A stretch of 64,000 nt of DNA, taken from the NCBI RefSeq assembly GCF_001411555.2, contig NC_049910.1, forward strand, positions 35,317,250-35,381,249, given 5' to 3'. The notes under the pieces are model-generated. The model was given only the letters and a program-made list of their open reading frames with translations. It searched no databases and was not told the DNA's origin. Source of the stretch: Juglans regia (taxonomy: Eukaryota; Streptophyta; Magnoliopsida; Fagales; Juglandaceae). A program made the translations under genes and the position numbers. This document shows positions 14,798 to 25,559 of this stretch, one piece after another. How positions within the stretch are numbered: position 1 is the first letter of the stretch; each line of letters opens with the position of its first letter.

Positions 14798-14900
14798 TAA
14801 GCCTGGATGATGAATTTTCAGGGCTAATTGTTTTCTTTCTTCAATTTTCAAATAGAAAAAATCTTTACCGTACCGTTGACTGCAGCCGCAACACACCTAA

Positions 14901-15417
14901 GAGCACTCTCATTGGATTAGCCAAAATTAAAGGACAATTTTGATGAATGTAAGAGAAATTTGACTTTTGACTATTCCATTCACATAAATCTTCACATTGG
15001 AATAGCTATTTTTTCATTATATAATAATAATATAATATAAGATGAATTTTGTTTTGGTTATTCACATTAAATCTTCACATTAGATTATACATTTATTCAT
15101 TATATGGTAATGAATAATTAATAATTTCAAAAATATTTAATTTTTTTAATTATTAATTTATTTAATTTTATCATATTTTACTATTCTACTTATTATATGT
15201 TAATTAATAATTATGTTCTTATTAAATTAATATATCACTAAGTCTATTAATATATTAATTGTGATAAAATATGTGATAGAAAGAAAGGGAGAGAGAAATA
15301 ATTAATAAAATATGTATTTGATGTATGTACAGTAACCTTCAAATTTGGAAAAACTTTTGAAAGTCACTGTAGCTAAATTCTAAATATTTGGAATTTGACT
15401 AATCTAATGTGAGCATA
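14901..15417. mobile_element. Second MITE of the GAGCA-end family
   Basis: The left end GAGCACTCTCATTGGATTAG follows TAA. The reversed right end TGCTCACATTAGATTAGTC matches it with a few changes. It lies about 100 bases from the copy at 14243, in tandem. The right border is uncertain by a few bases. Confidence 0.65.
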
Positions 15418-15529
15418 TTTTACTCTTTAATAGCTAAATACTCATTGAATTTAACTTTTAACTAATAGTGATCATGTGTCAAATAAAAAAAAATTTCCCC
15501 CTTCTCCTCACAGTTGATACTTACCGCCC

Positions 15530-15720
15530 ATCGAATACCCTCACCCATTTGAAATTCTTCCATCATCTCCCCCAACCCCTGTGTCGCCCACCCCCACCCC
15601 CGCGTTGCCCAATCTCTCCCTCACCCCCAGCGTTGCCCATCCTCTGCAAAGTTGCCCTGTCGCCGTCGACCCTCACTCTGCCCAACACCCCCTCCATTTG
15701 CTAGATCCTTTGTTCATCCT
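15530..15720 (-). repeat. GC-rich repeat shared with 20060-20630 and 23985-24260
   Basis: Read on the minus strand this block has the GGGCAACGCTGGG and GGGTGGGCGACACAGGGGTT-like phrases that recur in the two other blocks as GGTGGCGCTGGGCAG and GGCGACACGGGTGCTGG. It borders a lipase fragment. Similarity was judged by eye and is partial. Confidence 0.4.
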
Positions 15721-15734
15721 CCCTCCCTTCATCC

Positions 15735-16156
15735 TCATCGGCTCATCCTTGTGATTTCCCCATCGGAAATTCCCCCGATCCTTTGTTCACAAGCTAAGAA
15801 TGAGCAATACTTGCAGTTCTCCTCTTTCTTGGTGTACAAGTCGTAGAAGCCTGACTCTATCTTGATCGATGGGTCTCCACGAAAGCTCGCGCCGCAATGA
15901 GAATATTCTCCACGATGGGGTGGAGAATATCTTTGAGATCACATACCCATTCGAGGAACGTCACCGTGCCTCTCCATGCAATGAGAATTTCGCGCCGCCC
16001 CAGCCGTTTGATTTCTTCCTCGTCGCTGCTCATCTTCCATTTTTGGGAGAAATTGGGGACGTTGATGTTTGAAGTTGCCTATAAATACCGGCTGATTTTG
16101 TAGCCTTTGTCTGCCATGTCGAGCTTTTCGAAGAAATGGGCTCCTCAGTATTTGCA
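15735..16156 (-). pseudogene. Class III lipase fragment (phospholipase A1-Igamma/DAD1-like), broken
   Basis: The minus strand encodes GAHFFEKLDMADKGYKISRY, ATSNINVPNF, then SSDEEEIKRLGRREILIAWR and GTVTFLEWVCDLKDILHPI. In another frame it reads DPSIKIESGFYDLYTKKEEN, CKYCSF and HKDEPM. These match in order the central part of plastid-type PLA1 lipases, ahead of the GHSLG nucleophile, which is absent. The fragment has at least two in-frame stops (after CKY and after RYL), lacks the usual NWMGYVAV segment, and shifts frame near 15900. Both ends of the gene are missing. It is a dead fragment, not a retrocopy that I can prove. Confidence 0.8.
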
Positions 16157-16159
16157 AGT

Positions 16160-19100
16160 GCCATGGTACTTGGAGTGAGGATTCGTGTCAAGCTTGTTTG
16201 AATTGTTAACAATTTGACTGGATTGCGTTGTTGTGGATTGTGTATTGAAGAAAATTTTGGTTTTCTTCTGTTTTTAGTTAAGATGAGGTACAAGTTTTGT
16301 GGAGTATCGCTGTATTGACTTAAAAAAAATTGAATTTTTGAAGGAGCTATGATGAATTGAATAGGCTTTAGCTTAATGTATTGTTACATTGAAGTTTTTT
16401 TTTTTTTTTTTTTCAGTTATTGTGTAATCTTCCTTCTAAGGAATCGATTTATTTAAAATTTTGACTTTTGGTGTCTGTTTGTTGTTCTGTCGTGAATAGT
16501 TGCTTAGGAATCTGTTTGTCTTCAATTGTTTTTGTAAGGTTCCTGAAGCAATCTATGATTATTAGCAGTTTCAATGTCTGTTTGAAGTGAATTGTGGGGC
16601 TTTTTTTGACATATTTGCAGAAAAGTGATGGAAATAAACTCTCTAATTGTACTCGGGACTGCTTTAATACGAGTTTTTTTTTTTTTTGGTGTGGTTTTTA
16701 AAGGTTTTTGGGTCCGCAAGAAGAAAAGAAGGAAATAAAAATATAACTGGCTTGGTTTTTGGTTTTTGTGTGAGAGGTAGCTTAATGAGGTAAAAGAATA
16801 ACTTAGAATGAAGTTGCTATGCCAACAAACCAACCACAATCAATCAAACTTGGTAGTCTAAAATCACCACCAGTACCTTAAAAAAAGAATTTTTGGCATG
16901 AAGATGAGCTTAATTTGGTTGATTCTTTCTACTTGGATATCATCTGTCAAAGAATCAAGTCCAGACGATAACTTTCTTCAATACAAGAGGGTGGTAGAGG
17001 ATTAGATGGATTGCAATTTGCAAAAGAAAGAAGCCAACTTGTTTGATTTCACTCTCATAAATTATGCTTGTTCAGCCAATCATATCTTAGTCTAGCACAT
17101 ATTTTCTTACAAGGTAATGAGAGAGAACTGGACCAGCACTTGTAGCTAACAAACGGTATATAAGCTATAATTTTTCTAGTGGCCAATATCTTCACTTCAT
17201 ATAAACCGATTTTAGCAATCCCACGTCAGAGGGAGACGACACTACTACTTTTTGAGCTTTCTGTGAATAGGCTCTAATATTTTGCCTCTCTATTCAACCA
17301 ATGATAGATCCTCATATGCTCTGTCTCCATTGCTATCTTCAACATGTTACTGAGAGGATCTCCAAGATCAGCTCATTAATATCATTTCACACAAAAACAC
17401 CTCAAATTCATTGCTATAAATTTAGCCATAAATTCTTCTAAGAGGAGATAAAATAAACATTTCTTCCACAGATAATATACATCTCCATTAACGATCACCA
17501 CAATTTCAGCAAATGTACTTTGTCAACATGCAAAAGTGGAGTTGGTTTCAATGGAGTTCAACGGCCTAGGTGAAAAGACTACACAGTTCAATAACAGCTC
17601 AATTTCAATTAACATAGGAAATTAGGTAAAGTTGATCACAATCTCAGTCCAGCATATACAAATCTCAATTCTGCAGCTCTGCTGCGTTCAGAGTGGACTA
17701 GACTCCCTGTGTGCATCAACTCGCAAAAATCGCACATAGGGTGATCATGTTAAGTAGTTCTTGAATGGATTACATCATGGTCTCTTATATATGGTGTACA
17801 TTGCTCTAAAAATCAGTATCAAAACAGGAAACCACGACCTTTGAAACCATGGACCTCGTGAAAGGGATGTAGCTCAAGCTATACCTGCCATTCACAGACT
17901 AAGAAATGGGAAATTATATCAATAAATCTGCACCAGTGACGGATGGACAGAGAAGTTACAAAATGCTTATAACTATTCGAATAGGAACCATAACAGAAAA
18001 GGAAAATTAGCATTTATCTAAGCATCAATTCAAAATTACAAAACATCTAGATTGTGGCATCTTAATTTTTGTTCCTGTTAACTAAAATCTTTTATCCATA
18101 TAATCATGTTTTCAAAGCGGGTTTCCCATCTTTCAACATAAAGCAGAAAGAAAAACTTACAAATTGCTTCAAAGCACATCTTTCAATGTAATAGTGGCCA
18201 AAACGCAAGTGTCTACAACTCAGATATAAATAACATATAATAACAAAAAAAAATTGCATATAATTCAAGTAATAAACCCTAAGAGCTGTATTTCATATAG
18301 AATTGCACAAGAATCAAATAGAACAACCCAATGGGGTGAACATTCTGCATATAGCTTCTTATTATTTTAAATGCAAGCTCAACTCACAATAATTTATAAT
18401 CAACAAAACAATATCATTAAAGTCATTTTGGGGACAAAACTGTCCCCAAAATTCTGCATCAAGCAAATAATTGTACCATGAAACTTGTATGGAACAAAAT
18501 AAATCCAAAAACAAATGATCAGAACATCGGAAATATTGATATTTAGCAAATACAAGGTCATTTAAAAAAATCAGCAAAGAAACAGTACCAAAACGATTTG
18601 TGATATCTTTATTTGTTAAATAGGCTTGCACACCACATATATTGGCAGTTCATCTCTTAATTAATAGAATGCATTAAATAATATTGTAAAATACATCATT
18701 ACATCAAATATATATATAATTGTTTACAAAAATACCCTTTTCAAAAGTACAATTCATAAAACCTCTCTCTCCCAACACAGTGTAATACAAAAATCTACAA
18801 TCCCAAAATCTGCATCCTAAAACAAAAACAAGTTCCCAATTTAATGGACCTAATCCGAATATTTTGCATGACAGTAAGGCTTTTCTAATGGGTTATGACG
18901 ACGTCATTTCTTTACTGATAGTACTCACAGACTGGACAACACCTTAGAGAAGGCAATCTTGAAGATATGTGATGCAACATTGAGGTAGGAGCCAAAATTT
19001 GGGTAGCAGCCTAAAGAACACTAAATTACAGTTCAACAAATAGTACTCACAACCATGGATAGCACCTTAGAATCTTGCTTCCATCATTATTTCAATCATA

Positions 19101-20050
19101 CAGCCTCTAATCCAAGTAACTGTTTTCAGTCCCCTCCTATATTGGGAACCTATAGTGCTTCCCATCTTCAAGTTCAAGGACTCACAGATATCTCTTCTCC
19201 TCTTCTATTCTACCACAAACCCAAAGGCTATTTCCTTTGTTTCTACATAAACCCGCATTATAGTTTACAACTTGGCCTCATCGACTTCGTTTAGCCTACA
19301 AAGTCCCAATCTTCATGTTCAAGGACCGATTGGTATCACTCTCTCAACAACTATTGATTTAGAAAAAGACCGAAATGAATGATTGAATATTCAAATTTGT
19401 TGTCCATAGAGTAACCCTCTGCATGATATAGTGCCAGCAAAGAGTCGAATTTATCCAAGTTAATTCCTAGAATATTTACTAATCCCAATCAAGCAACCAA
19501 ATCAAAGAAAGGTTAATATGAACCAACAAAGTTGATGATCATAACAGAATGTGGTGGGACAACCAGAGAAATACATATGCCAAAGGGACAGATACAAAGA
19601 AAACAATAAAAAAAAGGGGAAACTTTTCATAATTGGGCCTAACTGTTTTCAATACTATTGCTGATTAAACAACATAATTTTATTAAAATCTGCAAAGACC
19701 CACCACTTGCAAAAAAAAAAAAAACTATTAGGCAGAATGGTTGAAAAATGCTTGTCTTTACGGCCTATAGTTATTTGTTTAATATTTCTTTAGATCCACA
19801 AAGTTTTGAATTGGCAAAATCAATATCCCTACATCCAAAAAAAGTTATCAAGCATCTTCACTTTATCCAGCAAACAAAAGGAAAAATGTCATATTCGAAA
19901 CTAAAATCAGTACTCCAAGGGAAATGCTTATGCACATACCACCAACCGAAACTAAAATCAGTACCATTTGATTCAGCATCTGAATTGAGGTTCACAATAT
20001 GGAAGGTAAAACGGAAGAAAAAATGGTGAATCAATTACCTACGAAGCTGG
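16160..20050. other. Long region without a recognised gene
   Basis: This is AT-moderate sequence with T runs. The only internal structure I see is a diverged pair of about 30 bases, TAGTACTCACA...CACCTTAGA, at 18919-18949 and 19041-19070. A minus-strand stretch at 17200-17400 can be read as protein for about 40 residues but I do not recognise it. It may be intron-like sequence carried along with gene fragments. Confidence 0.4.
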
Positions 20051-20059
20051 GCAGGGGCG

Positions 20060-20630
20060 GCGGCAAAACAGAGCTCCACCGTAGATGTGTCGTTGTCCAT
20101 TAAATCAGTTCGTGGGGAGGGGCGGTGCTAGGCAGACGGATGAGAGTCGCGAGGTGGCGCTGAACAGATGGACGGCGTCGCGGGGTGGCGTTGGGCAGAG
20201 GGATGGCGATGCGGGTTGCTGGGCGAGAGAGAAGGGGGGTCTTCGCGGGATGCAACCTGGTTTGCCTCATTCAATGAACTCTTGGGGAGTGGCGGCGCTG
20301 GGCAAACGGAGGATAGTCGTCGCAGGGTGGCGCTGGGCAGGCGACACGGGTGCTGGAGACGAGGGAGCTGGAGACAAGGGATGAACCTAGGATTCGAAAT
20401 GCACTGACTATTTGGGTTTGGGTAAAACGAGTCTTTCCATCAGGAGGGAAAACACACGTTTTTCAGTGGTGGTGGGCAAAGGAGACGGTGGCGGTGGGCA
20501 GAGGAGGTTCGACGCGGGCGGGGAGAAGATTTGACGTGGGGGCTAAATTCGAATTGGGAAGTAAAAACACTACCGTGCAAATTGCAAAACACACGTTTTG
20601 CATTTGAAAAAAAAAAAAAAAAAAAAAGAG
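20060..20630 (+). repeat. GC-rich dispersed repeat ending in a poly(A) tract
   Basis: It has repeated GTGGCGCTGGGCAG-like phrases at about 20152, 20184, 20290 and 20325. The piece TCATTCAATGAACTC...GGCGCTGGGCAAACGGAGG aligns with TCCGTTCAACGAGCTC...GGCGCTGGGCAGACGGAGG at 24020-24070. Both blocks run into an ACACGT/AACGTG stretch and then a run of A (20608-20630 here). The open frames inside are low-complexity by-products of GC content. Confidence 0.55.
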
Positions 20631-20650
20631 AAAATGACAGCTAAGGTGTG

Positions 20651-20693
20651 CTACGGATCAGCCCACAGTCGTGAACAATGGGCTGATCCGTAG
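20651..20693. repeat. Perfect 15 bp hairpin
   Basis: CTACGGATCAGCCCA (20651-20665) is followed after 13 bases by its exact reverse complement (20679-20693). It follows the poly(A) end of the GC-rich repeat and begins within GTGTGCTACGG, an 11-mer that recurs at 25525-25535. Confidence 0.8.
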
Positions 20694-21118
20694 AAGAACT
20701 CTTTTAAAAATAGTCTCACTTAAAGGTTGTTTTTTTATTTTTTATTTTTTATCATTCTCATTCAATTAACACTTCGCAATGTACTGCCTTAATTTCTCAA
20801 AAATTATTATTTTTCTCTATAAACTGATATCATAACTACGTCACTAAAATTGTTAAGTTACAGTTTGTGGTTTATGTGGTATTGACATTGGGTTTCAGAA
20901 ATCTAAAAGCTTGCCTAAGGTAGGATAATGTATTATCAGTTGACAAGAGTTTGTTGTCTATGGTCCCATGAAAACCATAAGATTTGGAATTTAATGTTTT
21001 AACTTCCTATAATAAAAGAGGAAGTCGCATTTTACACTAGCCTTTTTTGGCCCACTGAGGTGCAGAGATTTGAGTGGTTTGGTTTACCATACTTCATTGC
21101 CTGCCAACCTTTTTGCAG

Positions 21119-21267
21119 ATAATTTGAAGGATTTGCTAAGGTTTTTGAGGCGTGACGATCCACAAACTCGTGATGTGCTTAAGCAAGTCTGTAAATGGAA
21201 CACTGTATCAAAAGATTTGATACCTATTATTGAACACTGCCAAGATGATTATAACTTGGTTTTAAAT
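21119..21267 (+). pseudogene. TIM: Isolated exon 2 of a TIMELESS-family gene
   Basis: The exon is bounded by TTTTTGCAG and GTAGGT. Starting with AT (completing a Gly/Asp codon from exon 1) it encodes DNLKDLLRFLRRDDPQTRDV followed by LKQVCKWNTVSKDLIPIIEH and CQDDYNLVLN, the highly conserved N-terminal block of plant TIMELESS, a replication fork protection protein. It is open, with intact splice signals, but no further TIMELESS exon follows on this strand within the window (the next would begin around KVLVFLTMP). Its matching exon 1 is on the opposite strand at 24649-24751. A single exon of a protein of over 1000 residues cannot work alone. Confidence 0.88.
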
Positions 21268-22182
21268 GTAGGTGGGTTTTGATTATTTCTCCATCTTGTT
21301 TATTCTTTTTTGGGGGAGGGGGATGTGCCTGATGAGTGTCTTGAGTATGTAACATCCAAATCCAGAGTATGGTATTTTGGAGAGAGAAGTTCAAACTCTA
21401 GAGGGAACCTATTGAGGTTGCCACTCAAATGATACTGCCAGTATGTAAATGGATTGAGATTGAAAGAGCAAATAAAATCAAAGCTTGCTATGGATAAATT
21501 TGCAACACTGGGTTTGATTTGGAGGAACAAACTCATTTTATAGAACAGGAGTGTTAGATATACATAGAGAAGCATAAGCATATGGATGTTAGATCCATTC
21601 CTCCTGGAATGGTAATCCAAAGTTCTAGCAAGATTCCCTGATCAATATAGGGTATATTTTCCAATTGAGTAATGCAAAGTTTGTTCATAGGTTTGCAGGA
21701 TGTTTCCTATCACTATAGAACCCAGATTAAATATGCCATGCTGTGTTAAAACTAATCTTTCACTCTAATATTCATAATTAAAAATTAAAATCGATAACCG
21801 TTAAATAGAATTCAATTCAAACAATGATCACTTGACCAGAATTAAGAACAATCTGCTCGAAAAATTCATAGAACAAAAATTAACTATATCTACAGAACTC
21901 TAAATTCAATTCAAACCAGCTCACTGGCCATCTCACGAGGTGATCTATCAAATGTATCCAACTGTTTTTCATTTGCTAGACCAGCATGCACATGGTTCAA
22001 CTGTTGTAAGACCCTTAAGAGGTAGATGTGATCACACATGGATGTGCTCCACAATTGTCCAAGTAATGGGTTTCTTGAGTACACTAAGCACTTTGAGCAG
22101 GAAGATCATGATCCAAGGCAATAAATGAGCTTTGTTTAAGCAATTGCAGGATTATCATCCCAATCAGCACATTTTGAAGGAC

Positions 22183-23879
22183 CTAGCCCACTTCTGTCTC
22201 ATTTACTTTTCTCTCTGCCAAGGCATTTTCAGCTTTTATCTTCTCAGGGACAAGATCTACAGACACGTAAATAACATCAGAAACTGCAGAAAAGTTTAGA
22301 ATATATTGTATTTAACATGGAAATGTTTCACCAAGAGAAGCATACAAATACCTGAAAGAAATTCATATCTCCTCGTTTTACAAATGACCGATGCTGAAAT
22401 GAGAAAGAAGCATTTTAATACAGCTTGAATAAAAATAACGGTATTGACTTGCAAAAAATCTAGCACAGATAAGGGACATTAAACATTTAAAGAGTCTTTG
22501 AACCCTCTACAAGCTGAGTGTAGAATCAATTGAAGTAACAAGCAAATTGTCTGAAATTTAGAGGTTGTTTGGGAATAGAGATGGTTTCAACTCATCACAT
22601 CTCATCCTATCCTATCTCATTTCATTTCATATCATTTTTTTCCCAATCATCACTCAAACACAAACACTTTTCAATTTCAAATATTTAACTTTTTCATCTA
22701 ATCATTATAGTTTTTCCAAACTTCCAAAACAAAACACAAAAAACAATTCAACTTTGTCAAATCCCAAAACAAAAATTATATTAAAAATTATATTCTAACA
22801 ATATTTTAATTTTATAATATTTTAATTCAACTTTTTTTCTCTCTTTTCCCAAAATCTAATAAAACACCATAACTCAAATCATTTTACTACTATTCACATA
22901 TTTTTCATGTCATCTCATTTCCCAAGCATCCCTTAAGCTTTCTAATAAATCAAGGGTAGAAAATGGTCTGTTAATGATTTTTTCATGCAATCGATATTAC
23001 TGCAGCCACAATAGTTTATAATTTATCCCAAAAGAAAGCATAAGTCATGCAGCACAAAGGCCCCAACTTTACTAGATAGAACAAGTAAAATATTAAAAAC
23101 CATAGGTAGCAATGCATTGGTGTTGCGTTTCCTTCCATGAATCATGAACCAAAACCGTGAAAATGTGCAACAAAGATCACCACATTCATTGAAAATTATA
23201 AAACTTATTTTCAACGCTTCATTGATTTTAAATAATCAAGATCATGAACCCCAGCTATTCAACAAGATCTACGCAACGCAAGCAAGAGGATATCATTAAA
23301 AACAACCAACTACTGACGCAGAGCAGATAGCCAAGTGTTAAAAGCTAAAACGAAAGAATTGGCCAAAGTTCATCCAAATCTTAAAAAAGTGTTCTATTTT
23401 TTTTTTTTTTTAACGAGATCAATGAAAGTGTTTGAGAAAACAAACCAATAATGACACATTTCTAAGGCAATGCAATTATCGAACAAGAAATACGTCGGTC
23501 AATAACAAATTTAGACAGAAAAGACAGTTAGAGACACTACATAGGTGCTTGTAAGCGAGCGATTTTTTACGGTCCCCAACACAACATGAATACGCATCTT
23601 AAGTAAATTGTTCAAGGAACTTCTCCTGCAAACAATTGAAATAAACCTTCATAAACACAAACACATTTATTTTCTTCATCCAAAAAATAAAAATTGAAAA
23701 CCCTAGATTTGTGATTGGGTTGAAACCGAGTTGAAATCCGTGAATGATAGAAATAAAAGGATAAAATACCGTAGCTTTGTTGACCAGAAAAAGGGCCTCC
23801 TGCGTAATGCGCAAATCGGAGTTCTCACTCTGGATAATCGTCTTGATACGATGTATCGAAAACCTATGCGGCTTCACGT
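22183..23879 (-). pseudogene. NF-YC/DNA polymerase epsilon small-subunit-like gene (DPB3/NF-YC10 type), four exons, one stop
   Basis: The minus-strand exons are: 1, up to about 23879 to 23770; 2, 23625-23541; 3, 22393-22352; 4, 22256-22183. All borders are GT/AG and all phases agree. The joined product has the histone fold: RFSIHRIKTIIQSENSDL, ITQEALFLVNKAT, EKFLEQFT, DAYSCCVGDRKKSLAYKHL, then SSVICKTRRYEFLS, and DLVPEKIKAENALAERK before a TAG. In the family these proteins pair with an NF-YB-like partner in the nucleus. A TAA at 23599-23601 replaces an expected Glu between FT and DAY. No in-frame ATG precedes exon 1; a TGA lies just above it, so either an upstream exon joins at an AG near 23880 or the start has been lost. 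A MITE sits in intron 2. The single stop makes this a young pseudogene, or a sequencing error in a live gene. Confidence 0.82.
22561..22932. mobile_element. MITE in intron 2 of the NF-YC-like gene
   Basis: It is flanked by TTA at 22558-22560 and 22933-22935. The left end GAGGTTGTTTGGGAATAG and right end CCCAAGCATCCC are inverted, with CTCATCTCATT subterminal repeats. At 372 bp it is a longer member of the GAGATGAG family. Confidence 0.75.
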
Positions 23880-23984
23880 CCTGTTTCTCTCCAAATCAAA
23901 GTGTTTGTACAAAGATTAAGGTAAGTATGCCTGTTGCATTTTTTTCGAAATGGGAGCTAAAGAGATGTAGCTGAAAAGTAGAGG

Positions 23985-24260
23985 ATTTTCTGCTCCTCTT
24001 AAGATGTAGCTTGAATTTGCTCCGTTCAACGAGCTCGTGGGATAGTGGAGGCGCTGGGCAGACGGAGGAGTGCCGCTCGGTGGCACTGAAGAGAGAGACG
24101 GCGTCGCCAGGAGGTGCTGGGTTGTGAAAGTAGACGCAGATTGCGATGGAGCAGGGTTTTCGCGGCATGAATTCGAATGGGATGAAACAAAACATACAAT
24201 TTTCAAATACGTCTTAGAATCAAAACGTGCGTTGTGATTAAAAAAAAAAAAACAAATACC
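23985..24260 (+). repeat. Second GC-rich repeat block
   Basis: It aligns with the repeat at 20230-20630, including the GGCGCTGGGCAGACGGAGG core, a CGTGCGTTGTGATT stretch and an A run at about 24240-24251. It lies directly above the NF-YC-like exon 1 on the other strand, where a promoter would be expected. Confidence 0.5.
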
Positions 24261-24648
24261 CAAATGCATCCACGTAGTGTGTGCATTTGAGTGCACCGCT
24301 ACAGTGGATTTCATATAGAAGGACTCGTTTCAAAATAATGAAAATCAGTACAAATTTCACCCAAAGATTACAAAAAGGGTGCGATCAAATAGGGTGGTTT
24401 AATTAGTTTCAAGAAAAATTAGAATCAAACAGTCAACTGGGAAAGTAAATTTACAATTCAAAATTTTCCTAATAGTTCTTATTTAGGAATCAAACGGAAA
24501 TTTGTGGGCAACTTAACGACGTATGTAACATCAATCAACCTTTGGGAAACAAAACTCTAAAAAAATAACAAATCGTAAACTCCCAGCTTACTTTCGGCAT
24601 ATTTTCTCGGGAACCAAAGGGATAATTGTGGGGAAAAAGAATGAATAC

Positions 24649-24751
24649 CTAGACAGTACTCGCCCTTTGAGTAACCGACTCGATTGCCGTTCTCGTCCTC
24701 TTCAGCGATTCTGAGACTGGCACAGATTATTGATAAGCCTTCCGTATCCAT
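24649..24751 (-). pseudogene. TIM: Isolated exon 1 of a TIMELESS-family gene
   Basis: The minus strand reads ATG (24749-24751) through MDTEGLSIICASLRIAEEDE, NGNRVGYSKGEYCL and a final G, then the donor GTATTC. This is the N-terminus of plant TIMELESS. The one-base overhang joins exactly to the AT that begins exon 2 at 21119, but that exon lies on the other strand. The sequence above it (24752-25060) is rich in CTTCTT and CT repeats like a natural 5' leader, so the fragment seems to have kept its own leader and perhaps promoter. Below it lies the NF-YC-like gene rather than more TIMELESS. Confidence 0.85.
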
Positions 24752-25060
24752 TTCTTGTTACCGCTAGAACTTCAAAAATTTGGATGATTGTTTTGGGGTA
24801 TTTTTTTAGAGAGAGAGAGAGAGAGAGAGGATCTGCAATGACTGAGAAGTTTGATCGGAGAGAGAGAAAGAGATGTGTATGGTTTAATAGTTGAGAAGAA
24901 GACGAACCTTAGAGAAGAAGAAAAAATCTTAGAGAAGAAGAAGAAGAAATCTCAGAGAAGAAGAAGAAGAAGAAGAAATCGTTAGGATCACTTGAGAACT
25001 CGAAATCGCAGTGCAGAGGAACTCGAAATCTCAATGTAGAGCCGCGTCCGGTAAATCATA
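24752..25060 (-). promoter_or_regulatory. Leader-like CTT/CT-rich region above TIMELESS exon 1
   Basis: On the minus strand this is a run of CTTCTT and CTCTCT repeats (plus strand GAAGAAG at 24898-24980 and GAGAGA at 24811-24830). Such tracts are common in plant 5' leaders. I could not identify a TATA box. Confidence 0.4.
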
Positions 25061-25432
25061 GTGCAGAGGAGCTCGTGAGCTCAAGGGGGTGGGGGGAGAA
25101 GAAGGAAAGAAACGGGAAGGGAGAAGAGGAAAAAGAAACAGGGAGGGAAGAAGAAAGGTTAACGCGGGAGGAGAGACAGAATGAAAATTGAAAATGTGTT
25201 GAAAATTTCCGAAGCCCCACGTTTCGACACGTAATGTGTGCAATTTGGATACAGCAAACAGTGGCTGCATCCAAGATTTTCTCTTACCAAAAATGTATAG
25301 AAGCACAAAAAATCAAAATATCAAAATTTAGCTTTCCAATGAAATAAAAATTTAATTTAGCCACTTCAGTTAAAACGAACAGTGGTTTTCAACTGAGATG
25401 TTAAGTATGATATAAATTGTACAAGAAAAATT

Positions 25433-25484
25433 CTTCTTCACACTCTACTGTGTGAAGAAGCCCCAGCACACCCAACGTGCTGGG
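25433..25484. repeat. Two consecutive hairpins
   Basis: CTTCTTCACAC (25433-25443) pairs with GTGTGAAGAAG (25450-25460) around a 6-base loop. CCCAGCAC (25462-25469) pairs with GTGCTGGG (25477-25484). The 11-mer GTGTGCTACGG follows at 25525. The structure resembles the end of a transposable element, but I cannot name the class. Confidence 0.65.
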
Positions 25485-25559
25485 TGAAAAAAAAAATAAA
25501 TAAATAAATAAATTTTCCTTCACAGTGTGCTACGGCTTCCGGCTACTCCCCAACATATC

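Noticed and set aside
19055..19294. 79-residue plus-strand frame starting MDSTLESCF
   Set aside because: No recognised family, no splice context, and part of it lies in a small duplicated block.
20651..20693. Hairpin as a Helitron 3' end
   Set aside because: No CTRR tip follows within the expected 10-12 bases and no TC start was found on the other side.
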